Below are positions 10,035 to 19,374 of a stretch of 30,468 nucleotides of DNA, piece by piece. The DNA is from Hypsibius dujardini. Its lineage: Eukaryota > Tardigrada > Eutardigrada > Parachela > Hypsibiidae. The translations under genes were made by a program, and so were the position numbers. Each line of letters begins with the position of its first letter. Position 1 is the first letter of the stretch. Location of the stretch: contig LRSR01007965.1 in NCBI GenBank assembly GCA_001579985.1, positions 1-30,468 of the forward strand. Reading direction: 5' to 3'. The notes below the pieces were generated by a model. It made no database searches. It saw only the letters and a list, made by a program, of their open reading frames with translations, and was not told the origin of the DNA.

Positions 10035-10420
10035 ATGGATAGTGAACAGTTTGGTGAGGCCGGACGGCAGATGATCGACTATGTCATTAGCTACCTCGAG
10101 AACATTCGAGATCGACGGGTCTTCCCGACGGTCAAGCCGGGCTTCATGCGGGATCTGATTCCGGCGGATGCACCGGAAAAGCCGGAGACATGGGATGCCG
10201 TCTTTGCAGATATTGAGCGGGTCATCATGCCAGGAGTGAGTACGATCAAGACTACTCTCTTGTAAAGGGCAAAAACGTAGTTTTGCTTGGCCTAAAGGTC
10301 AAAAGAGAGTATACACACAGGCAGGCGCGATCAGACAAACAAACACACACACACAAGCAGACACACGGACACACAGACAAAAAAACAGACAGACACACAA
10401 GCAGACACACGGACAGACAA

Positions 10421-10459
<39 letters not shown>

Positions 10460-11350
10460 GGTAGACAGACAGAAAGACAGAAAGACAGAAAGACAGGCGA
10501 ACTCTCAAATGTAAAAAAGTCATGAGAACCATTGCGTTTTTGCTTATTTATAGATCACCCATTGGCATAGCCCTCGTTTCAACGCATTCTTCCCGACGGC
10601 CAATTCCTACCCGGCCATTTTAGGGGACATTCTGAGTGACGCAATCGGATGCATTGGCTTCACGTGGGTAAGCAAAATTCTTATTCCCCGCTCCACGCGA
10701 GGCACACAGACATATCGGGAATCACAATGGTGACGTGACTGCACACATCAAGTCCCTAAATAATTCATATCCAAATACACATGTCCACGTATGTGCCCCT
10801 CTCGTATAACGAGTATGGACTCTTGGATCGGCCTTTTCAGGCACATTCCGGTGTCGCAGGCAGACAGGATGTATTAGGTGGCGTCAAAGTTGTGACTTTT
10901 GAATCAACTTTCGCACCCATTGATTTCATGCATTACCGGCCAACCAGCACGTTCCCTCATGATTCGCCCTTCTTCGCAGTAGTTAGGAGCGATCCACGTA
11001 TGACTCCTGTCTCGGTAGATCGCTCCGTGATCGATTGACGGGATTATGGCGCGCGCGCGTCGTTATAGAGTGACTAGCGGTCGTAATGGCCGTTTCTAGT
11101 TGTATGCTGATGGATGTAATTGTAGTCTTTGTGTGCCTGTGTGTCAATGGAGCAGACCGGACAACGCATGGGTCCTCAAAACGGGTACTTTACTGGAGGA
11201 GGTTGTAAGTGCTGGTTCGCCGTGGCGGGGCATGAATAATAAGTGTCGATGATGATAGCCTATTAATACGAGATCAGACACAGCGTGAGCAACAACAATA
11301 CAAACATAAAATAAAAAAAATTCTATCCCTTTACAAACAGGACTGCCAGA

Positions 11351-11381
<31 letters not shown>

Positions 11382-11382
11382 C

Positions 11383-11413
<31 letters not shown>

Positions 11414-13801
11414 TTATATGTCTGCCTGTTTGCCTGCCTGTCTTTCTGTCTGGCTGTCTCTTTGTCTGTCTGTTTGCCTGTCTGTCTGTCCGCGTGCCTT
11501 CCTCTATGAGCTTTCGTAACGTTAATTAATATCTCTTTAGGCAGCGAGCCCGTCATGCACGGAATTGGAGGTGGTGATGATGGACTGGCTGGGAAAGATG
11601 CTGAAACTCCCGGAAGAGTTCTTGGCTTGCAGCGGCGGTCAGGGTGGTGGGGTGATCCAGGCAAGTGCGCAGGCCGGATATTACCTACTTCTTCCGGCAA
11701 ACCCGCGAAAAAGCTTTTCAACTTTAATTGTCAATTTACTTATAACAGGGTACGGCGAGTGAGGCCACGGTGGTGGCTCTGTTGGCGGCCAAGTCGCGCC
11801 GCATCCGCAAGATCAAGGAAGAGCACCCAGAAATCACAAACATGGACATTCTGTCGAAGTTAATGTGCTACGCATCCGATCAGTCGCATTCTGGGGTTGA
11901 GCGCGCTGCCATGCTGGGCTCTCTCAATATCCGGCTGATCAAAAGTGACAAAAACTTTGCCATGGACGCCAAGATCCTGGAGGAAACAATTCGAAAGGAT
12001 AAGGCTGACGGATTGTTTCCGTTCTACGTAAGGCTTCCTGTCACACCTTTTTTCCCCGGGATGATCAGATGAAATAGTTATATATGCCGCACAGTCTAAT
12101 TGAAATCCCTTTCTCAACCCAAAGGGCCCATTACGCGAAACACATGGACAACCATAAAGACATAGACGCACGAACAAGATACAGGACACAGACACAAGCA
12201 CAGACACAGACACAGACACAGACACAGACACAGACACAGACACAGACACAGACACAGACACAGACAGGCAGACACAGAGACCAATGCAGACATGGGGCCA
12301 TTTCGCTTCATGCCTGTGTGCTGAATTTCAATTGTGCTTCTGACTAATTGCCAGGTTGTAGCAACTTTGGGCACCACACCTTGCTGCGCATTTGACGATC
12401 TGACAGAAATCGGACCGGTCTGCAAACGCGAAGGAGTCTGGATGCATGTGGACGCGGCGTATGCCGGCAGCGCTTTTGTCTGTCCGGAGTTCCAGCACTA
12501 CATGAAGGGCATCGAGCTGGCGGACTCGTTCAACTTCAATCCTCACAAGTGGATGCTAGTCAACTTCGACTGCTCGGCCATGTGGTTCGTTACTAGCTCC
12601 ATATCAGGGAGTTCTTGCAAACGGTATAGGGCATCCATGCAGTATATTACTGTATTCCGTACGTATGTACATACCGATGTGATTTTTGGTTTATTGTAAA
12701 GTGTACAATTAATTTTAAGGGGTACAGTATAGAAAACCAACGGCGGAAGACATAGGAAGAAGTGTAGAGAAATCAGTGTAGTTTTCTATACTGTACCGCT
12801 ATACCGTGCGGTATAACGTTTGCAAGAACTCTCTATTATCTCTATAGTACAAATACAGAGTCTTAATCTAATTAAAGCGCTTTGGTTGCTAGGATCAAGA
12901 ACAGCGCGGAATTGGTGGAGGCGTTTAACGTCGACCCGCTGTATTTGCGACACGATAAGCAGGGACTCGTCCCGGACTACCGAGTAAGTTCGTATCCGGG
13001 TAGACAGATGGCAGTGCTAATAGAGGAGGAGACCGACACGGACAGAAAAACTGAGCAGTACCGATAGCCGGGCAGGTACAGACAAACATATATGGACTGA
13101 ACAGGCCTCCGAAATAAGAGAAACAATGATGGAGTCATTCAGACAGACAACCAAACAGGTAGTAAAAAACATTACGAATGCAGGCAGAAAGCGAAGCATT
13201 CAGGCATAGACAGACAAGCAGACAGGCAGCCAAACAAACGTTTGAATGCAGGCAGATAGTGATGTGAAGCATTCAAACATTGATAAAGAAACAGACAGGC
13301 AAACGTACAAACATACTGGCGAAAGCAGACATGCCACAGGGAGTGATCGAGCCATTCAGCCATGTAGACTTGAAAAAGCAATACGCGCAAACAGACAAAT
13401 ATCAACACAAAGACAATGAAACCCTTGACTTTTTTTACAGCACTGGCAGATCCCATTGGGTCGCCGTTTCAGAGCCCTGAAACTGTGGTTTGTTCTCCGC
13501 CTCTATGGTGTTGAAGGTGTTCGGGCACACATCCGACTGGTAAGGAGTTAAGGATAAAAACTAACTTGTAAAGGGTAGTGCCAGATGGCGCCACAAACGA
13601 AAATGGTTTCACGCGATCCATTTGAGGTGTTTCTTGCAGCAAGTGAAGCAGGCTAAAGAATTTGAAGATCTCATGGCAAAAGATGAACGTTTTGAAATTG
13701 CTGTGCCGGTCAGGATGGGCCTCGTCTGTCTTCGTCTGAAGGTAAGTCGAACTAACACACAAACATGCAATTATCGTGTTCGAGATATCTTTGACCAAAA
13801 T

Positions 13802-13840
<39 letters not shown>

Positions 13841-14423
13841 GGCGGACAGACACACAGACAGACAGACAGACACACAAACACATCACCTAATGCAGCCACG
13901 CACTCTGTGTCTTTCGAAATCATCGCAATTGAACCGGCAAAATTGCGCCATGTTTATTATTGCACTTCCTGGGTATGGACTTCGATCAATTATTCGCATA
14001 CTATCATTTGCTACGGTCCTATCAATTATCATTTGGTCAAACGATTGCACTTGCCCGATTGTAACCGACTGTTTACCGATTGCACTCGCCTTGACCGATA
14101 AGAGAATCATCCACAGACACGTAACAATTACATCAGCCACGTCGCCAGTAGTAAGGCCTTACGGAAATGCCTGTAATTACCGGGCGTATACCTTCTGCTA
14201 ATTCCAGGGACCAAATGAGTTAAGCGAAAAACTGCTGCGCCGCATCAACGACTCGGGGAAGATTTACGTGACGCCGTCGAAGCTGCGTGAGACCTTCGTC
14301 ATCCGTTTCTGTGTCTGCGCCAGTCGCACCAACTCCGAAGACATCCTCTACAGTTGGAATGTCATCAAGGAGTATGCGGACGAAATCCTGGCGGAATCAA
14401 CGACAAACCAAGACAAGAAATGA
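10035..14423 (+). CDS. DDC: Aromatic L-amino-acid decarboxylase (AADC/DDC), nine coding exons
   Basis: PLP-dependent group II decarboxylase converting L-DOPA or 5-hydroxytryptophan (or related aromatic amino acids) to monoamines in the cytosol. Coding exons: 10035-10235, 10554-10667, 11541-11660, 11749-12027, 12355-12584, 12893-12983, 13441-13539, 13640-13741, 14208-14423; every junction keeps frame and the product is 483 aa, against about 480 in animal AADC. Visible catalytic features: His192 in [11 protein letters not shown], Asp271 in HVDAAYAG, and the PLP lysine Lys303 in FNPHKW, at the same numbers as the human enzyme. The substrate loop motif [11 protein letters not shown] has Gly where histidine decarboxylase has Ser, and GCIGFTW is AADC-like, so HDC is unlikely; tyramine-forming TDC is less likely but not excluded. 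Start chosen because MDSEQF aligns with the family N-terminus. The third coding intron uses a GC donor. Trp315 is split by the weak donor GTTCGT at 12585. Several introns carry microsatellites. Confidence 0.95.
10315..10497. repeat. (CAGA)n/(CACA)n microsatellite in AADC intron
   Basis: CACACA then CAGA tetranucleotide array in the first coding intron of AADC, ending about 55 bases before the acceptor. Confidence 0.9.
10668..11540 (+). other. Large AADC intron (873 nt)
   Basis: Donor GTAAGC at 10668, acceptor CTCTTTAG ending 11540. It holds an 85-codon open frame (10781-11038) without homology signal, a short inverted repeat GGAGCGATC/GATCGCTCC (10986 and 11018), a GC run near 11,050 and the TCTG array at its 3' end. 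Confidence 0.8.
11344..11497. repeat. (TCTG)n microsatellite in AADC intron
   Basis: TCTG array just upstream of the acceptor at 11540, so it adds pyrimidine-rich sequence close to the 3' splice site. Confidence 0.9.
11661..11748 (+). other. GC-AG intron in AADC (88 nt)
   Basis: The upstream exon ends GTGATCCAG (VIQ) and the next begins GGTACGGCG (GTA), matching the family sequence GGGVIQG(S/T)ASEAT. The only donor at that position is CAG/GCAAGT, a GC donor otherwise identical to the strong consensus. The acceptor is TATAACAG. The nearest GT would disrupt the conserved block. Confidence 0.85.
12186..12269. repeat. (CAGACA)n microsatellite in AADC intron
   Basis: At least ten near-perfect hexamer repeats of CAGACA, in the intron between 12028 and 12354. 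The hexamer differs from the tetranucleotide seen elsewhere. Confidence 0.9.
12607..12833. mobile_element. Inverted-repeat element inside AADC intron
   Basis: The outer ends, GGGAGTTCTTGCAAACGGTATA at the left, are matched by the inverted GAGAGTTCTTGCAAACGTTATA at the right (about 20 positions). A second, perfect 17-bp inverted repeat (GGTACAGTATAGAAAAC, 12721-12737 against 12781-12797) lies inside near the right end. It fills most of the 308-nt intron 12585-12892. Target duplication is unclear. No coding capacity. Confidence 0.65.
13801..13881. repeat. (CAGA)n microsatellite in AADC intron
   Basis: CAGA array, pure at about 13803-13840, in the last coding intron (13742-14207). Confidence 0.9.
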
Positions 14424-14429
14424 ATCAAT

Positions 14430-14740
14430 GTCTGAAGTGTCTGAGAAATTAATCTCGTGTCTTGCAAAAAAAATGTTTGTCTGAAACACATGTCTTGTCT
14501 GGATGTCTGGACAAAGGGTGTCTGGAAATGTTTGAATTGAATAATCGCCCAGACATGCTTAAATATCATGTCTTGTCTGAATGTCTGGATGTCTTGACGA
14601 GCTGTGTCTGAGAGTGTCTAAGTGTCTAAAAAATGCGCCCGTATGTGTCTGGACAGCATGTCTTGTCTGGATGACTGGCTGTGTGTCTGAGAATACCTTG
14701 TCTGGACTGGATTATTCTAAAATTATGTCTTGTCTGAATT
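14430..14740 (+). repeat. Degenerate GTCTG-rich repeat in the AADC 3' region
   Basis: Words such as ATGTCTTGTCTGGATGTCTGG recur loosely at least four times right after the AADC stop. An ATTAAA at 14738-14743 is the best nearby polyadenylation signal, so the repeat is probably in the 3' UTR. Confidence 0.5.
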
Positions 14741-14743
14741 AAA

Positions 14744-15302
14744 GATTTTCATGAGAGATATTTCGATGTATTGTTTTGTCTAGATTTTGCTGGACTATCA
14801 ATCTAACTGACTGCTTTTCATTACGAGTCATTTTTAGTTAACTTTGGCGCGAACTTCTGCGGGAGTATACGACAGTATTCTGTATCATTCATGCGCTCCT
14901 TATGATTTATTTTTAGCTGTCGTTTTTACTTTTAGTAATCGTTGTCTGTTTGCTTCTTTGTGAGTGGGTGTGAGATCCTTCCTGTTTTTTTTTGTATGGT
15001 ACGAACCAATATAGCGCAAGGATTGCAGCAGCAGCGATGAAACGGAGAACTTGGCATGGCTCGCCGGTTCCAGGGACCAGACCGGGGAAACGTGACACTG
15101 GGGTCAACTGTGTACTGTACTTTTCTTCTTGCGCCGCAGTTTCTTCATGTGTGAGAATAGTTTATTATTAAAAATAAATCTCATCGTCATTCTCCTGTCA
15201 ACGAACAGTTCGGTTCGAGGAGCAAAGAAAGTGACTTTTCTCCTGCTCCGAGTGGGTTATAATCACTGTGGATTGACATCCGGTCTTGTCAAGTTCGCCG
15301 AG
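14744..15302. other. Non-coding interval
   Basis: No supported gene. Some G+C-rich sequence near 15,010-15,110 but no coding signature. Confidence 0.4.
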
Positions 15303-15387
15303 GAGACAGACAGACAAAGAAAACTGAAGCCGGTCCGGCAGCGAGGCAGATATGCAGCCCGATAGACCGTCAAACAGGCAGGCAGGC

Positions 15388-15434
<47 letters not shown>

Positions 15435-15450
15435 CAAGCAGGCAGACAGG
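15303..15450. repeat. (CAGA)n microsatellite
   Basis: CAGA/CAGG tetranucleotide array, pure at about 15386-15432, in intergenic DNA. Confidence 0.9.
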
Positions 15451-16587
15451 GCCACAAGATTGCACAGACTGTAGAGTGTACACAGCTCCTCCCGTACAAA
15501 ATGGAGGCAACAATTAGAACGCCCAATTACTTATCAAATAGCAACTGTTTTTTCTCGCTGTATCCAGTCGTCTGGCTGACACATCAGCAGGCATAAACAT
15601 ATACCGCAAAAAACACATCCCCTAGTTCAACGAACCTACTATTCCGGTTAAATGCGGCATTTCGCAATGGCCCCCACCACACACACCACACATAAACAAC
15701 CTTCTAAGCCAGTCACAGTCACAGACAGAGACACAGAGGACGACCCCCTCCCCGCACAACTTGACCGGTTTGCGGGGGAAATATGGCCGCAACGTCTTAC
15801 AACGCCGGCCGGCGTTTTGCTGCCTTCCTCTCGCGAGATGTGTGGTGCTGGCGTTTTCTCTTTGTTTAAAGGGCATTTCTTCACGGTCGACGGAGCTCTC
15901 TGTCTGTGTCTGTGAGTCTGTGCGCATGTCTGTCTGTCTGCGTATAGAGTCTTGTAAGAAAAGCAAGCCGATCTCTCTGCGGAAGTTTAAACAGCGTTAC
16001 ATAGGGGAAAATTATGGATTGGTTTTTGGCCTGATGGTCTCTCACGACTACTGACTCTCTGCACTGGTCGACGTGGAAGTTTCTTGCTCCGGTTATTTAA
16101 CGTCACAGTGTGCGCTGTAAAGAGGGCGTGTCCACTGTCCGCGCTGAATATCGATTTCTCCTTACCCTTCTCTCGCCGGTAAGGAAAAGCCGGTTCGAGA
16201 AAACAAGAAAGTAATTGTTATTATTTTTACTGCTATGGGAAATTGATTTTTCTACGTATTCGGTGCTGGTGGCGATGATGTTTGATGAGATCGGTTAAAA
16301 CCCCGAGACGTCAGACACAAAAAGCGTATTCTGCACAAGAACTTATACGTTGATTGCTTGATTGCCGAATAAAGTCGTTTATAAATTTACTCAAACTCAA
16401 AGCGCAATAAACTTGTTGTAAAGTTACGTCAGAAGATGCGGAATCGTAGTAAAAACATTTATAAAATGTATGTGCTTAGTAAATAAATTTATTTAGAAGT
16501 TAAATTGAAAGCGAATGTAAGGATCAACACCGATCCCGCACATTTCTAGCGCTCACGGCGCTTGATTGATCGATTGCATAGACAAAT
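15451..16587. other. Intergenic interval
   Basis: A short TCTG-rich stretch near 15,900-15,950 and a palindrome CGCCGGCCGGCG near 15,810. Open frames here overlap on both strands, lack motifs, and are best explained by composition. Confidence 0.4.
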
Positions 16588-16857
16588 TTAGCCAAATCTA
16601 TTAATCAACGCAGGCGCGCCCCTTGTCAGTTCTGAATCAGCGTTTTCTGAGGAACTTCCCGCACTTTTTGCCGCACTACTTTCTCTACGGTGAATTTGAA
16701 TTATTTGTGAGTTCTTCCAACGGCCAATCTGTTCACCGATAAAGGTACTAAATTTTACCGAAATCCCGGATGTTATCCCTATCAAAACGCTTACTGCGTA
16801 GGCAAAATAAATAAATAGACTGTAATCGAACATTACGAGAGAGCATCGCCTCGGCAT
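16588..16857 (-). CDS. Possible small single-pass membrane protein (89 aa)
   Basis: An uninterrupted minus-strand frame from ATG at 16857 to TAG-side stop at 16588. Residues about 11-30 (DYSLFIYFAYAVSVLIGITS) are hydrophobic and could span a membrane; the rest is polar and basic then serine-rich (RRESSAAKSAGSSSEN). Supporting signs on the minus strand: a TATATATA element about 20 bases upstream of the ATG and AATAAA about 100 bases after the stop (near 16,485-16,490). A GTAAGC inside the hydrophobic segment could be a donor, so the true structure may be spliced. No family is recognised; a chance ORF remains possible. Confidence 0.35.
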   Translation of the reverse strand: MPRRCSLVMFDYSLFIYFAYAVSVLIGITSGISVKFSTFIGEQIGRWKNSQIIQIHRRESSAAKSAGSSSENADSELTRGAPALINRFG

Positions 16858-17289
16858 TAAATATCGTTACACATATATATATTCACGCAATACAGCGCTG
16901 ATAAGGGGGCGGAGGACAGCTGCCTGCTGCACTTTTCCTACTGGCCTAGCTGGCAGCTGCGCTTTCAAGGTCACTTGAAAGTTTGACCCGGTCTGTGTGT
17001 GTATGTGTGTATGTGTGTGTGTATGTGTGTGTGTGGAGGGAGAAAGCACTTGCGCGCGCGCTTGGCAGCGCAAGCAGAATTTCGACGCGCGCTTCTTCTT
17101 TCCCCGACGCGCGCTTTCGCCGTTTTGCTACGGCGATCTGGATTACACCCTCAACAGAGAGGAGAGACCGCAACAGAGAGGAGAGACCGCGCGCGTTATC
17201 ACTTGAATCGGCAACTTGGTCGCGCGCGCGCTCTCTCCCTCTCTCCTCTGTTGTGATGCGATTGTCGGTTGACTCATTGCACAATTTGA
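16858..17289. other. GC-rich, low-complexity interval
   Basis: Contains a (GT)n microsatellite at 16995-17035, several GCGCGC palindromic runs, and a direct duplication of a GAGAGGAGAGACCGC word at about 17,156 and 17,175. Overlapping open frames on both strands are compositional. Confidence 0.5.
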
Positions 17290-17690
17290 CAGTGAAAACA
17301 CTGCAAGCACGTCATATGGGGAAAGCCTGCAATTTTAACTTCCAACGCAAAAATATTTATATAATTACAGCAAACATATTTATATAATTACGAGTTGGAA
17401 TTTATATATTTCGCCTGAGCTATCTTGTATTAAAACATATAACTTTAAATCGTTATTAGATTTAAAAATAAAACATAATTGCGATATTTAAGTTCAAAGA
17501 ACTTATTATATGTGCTAATATATAAATATATGTGTATATTATTGTGAAAGATTATATACCATATGTTACTGAAGTAAGTAAGTTATTTATATATGTTTAA
17601 ATATTATGCTGAAAAATTAAAAAAATAGATATATAAACGATCAAACTGTTCACAAAAATATAAATTATTTTGTGGATTGTAGAAGCCATC
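17290..17690. other. Very AT-rich interval
   Basis: Contains the directly repeated word ATATTTATATAATTAC about 26 bases apart near 17,350-17,391. Nothing coding. Confidence 0.6.
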
Positions 17691-17810
17691 CTTGTCCCTA
17701 GAAGGGAAAATTGAGGAGGGCCAAGGGAATGGATTGACCGGCTTTCCGGCACGCTCATTGTTCCCATTGTACATCCTCTCTCCGTGCTTCCATTTGGGCA
17801 AGCCCACTCA

Positions 17811-18091
17811 TTACACCGTGTGCTCGCGATCTGAAGGGACAGCTAAGCCCCGCCTCCCTCGGTATGACCCTGCACTGGATTGATCGTTCAATCTGATTCA
17901 CTCTTCTCTGATTGGCTCATTTCGTACAGCCTACTCTTTGTGCTCGATCGATTGATTTTACAGTCTTTTTTTCCGCATATTTGTCCCTACAGTGGTAATT
18001 TGGTGAAGGGCATTGAATAGGCGCGACCCGGGTTGGTTAACATTTACGGGAACGGCAGAAAAGTGTCCCTTGAGATCGCGAGCGTACGTTA
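17811..18091. mobile_element. MITE family A, copy 1
   Basis: A 275-bp element (17814-18088) with terminal inverted repeats built on GCTCGCGATCTNAAGGGACA, flanked by TTA on both sides (17811-17813, 18089-18091). It is highly similar over its whole length to the copy at 27171-27447, sharing blocks such as CCCCGCCTCCCTCGGTATG, TTTGTCCCTACAGTGGTAAT and TTTACGGGAACGGCAGAAA. A 3-bp TTA duplication fits PIF/Harbinger, not proven. Non-autonomous. Confidence 0.85.
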
Positions 18092-18267
18092 TTCCGGCCG
18101 CAGGTGAAGCAATTGTTCTTTCACTTTTCAATCTTCTCGAGAGAGAGAGACAGAGAGGCAGAGAGAAAGAGGATTATTGCAGTGCAAGCGAGAGCGAGAG
18201 GAGGACTCGAACAATGAGTTCATGCACGGGCTACGCCTAACAATGCGAGCGGACACTTAATGGAATA

Positions 18268-18414
18268 TACTGCCCTGTCTCGATCATTTGGTGCTGCGTT
18301 CTAGACCCACCCGTATATTATGCCTGCACACACTGTACTTCACTGCAGTCATAATATACGGGGGATCCAAAACGCAACACCACTGCAACACCAAAGGATC
18401 GAGACAGTACAGTA
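18268..18414. mobile_element. MITE with TA target duplication
   Basis: The ends CTGCCCTGTCTCGATCATTT and, inverted, CTGTACTGTCTCGATCCTTT match at 17 of 20 positions and are flanked by TA (18268-18269, 18413-18414). A second inverted pair, CCCGTATATTATG, lies inside, so the whole 143 bp can fold into a hairpin. Tc1/mariner-type derivation is likely from the TA target. Confidence 0.7.
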
Positions 18415-19374
18415 GCATTCCTTGACCACCGGAGCTTGCAAGCTGCAGCTGGAGGAAACCAGAATTCTCTCTCGTTCTCCCTGTTATTGTCATTACATTC
18501 GCAATTCTGATTCGCAGGGAAAATTGTTTTCGCTAGTTAGGAAGACGTTAATTATTTCCAGCTGATCGTTTATTCGTTGCACCGCAATAGAAAATACGTT
18601 TTACGAGTTCCGTGTTGATTTCTTCTCTTCCGGAAATAATCTGTTCATCGCTGCAGCGTTGGAAATTCGACCGCGCGCGGAAAAAAGAGTTCTCATTTGG
18701 GCGCTTTCCCTGCGTGCGTTGCGGGTCTACGCCCTCCCGTTCGACCAATCGGAAACACCGCGGCCAAACCGACCAATCAGACCGCACCTCACAGCACAGC
18801 ACACGGTTAGTACGCTCACACCCCTTAAATCGCGCTGCAGCAATTTAGTGGTAGCGCAGTGTGGTAGTCGCCCTACTAGGTTTATTTGTGAGTGACTCGG
18901 ATGGTGGTCCGCCCCTTTCTGCTGCGTCACTTGTCGTTGAATGGGCTCATATTCGATATTTTTCCCTCTCCGCTGTGTGTGTCTCTCTCTCCCTCTCTCA
19001 CTGACAGCTCCGATCAGGGCGGCTCTTTGTGTGTGTGCGGTCGTCTCTCTCTGTCTTCTGTGTGTGTGAGTGCCCCATTTTTAGCACTATTTTTCTCCCA
19101 CCACACACACACACACCGCAATCATGGCTGCTCTATAACGCCATATTTTTTCAAAACCCCATCATTATTAATCTTCTTTTTTTAACTTTCATCCTTAACC
19201 TTATATATTATTACAGTTTTCAAAAAAGAGCCAGACACAGTTTTCCCTCTTATTTTTCACATCACACACTTTTTGCAGTATTTTCCGCCCCGGTCTTTCA
19301 GCTGGCCCACCAGTCAGCAGCCCGGGCCTTTTCCCCTGATCTCTCGCACGTCATCTCACCAGCAGCGCGCATCG
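18415..19374 (+). promoter_or_regulatory. Upstream and 5' UTR region of the C/EBP gene
   Basis: Contains CCAAT boxes near 18,746 and 18,772, CT and GT low-complexity tracts from 18,970, and a good acceptor (CACTTTTTGCAG, ending 19278), which suggests at least one spliced non-coding exon. The transcription start is not defined. Confidence 0.4.

Noticed and set aside
10781-11038. 85-codon ORF inside an AADC intron
   Set aside because: It sits between well-defined splice sites of a conserved gene, has no motif, and its length is within chance for this composition.
17692-17883. 63-codon plus-strand ORF
   Set aside because: It runs into MITE family A copy 1 and has no conserved features.
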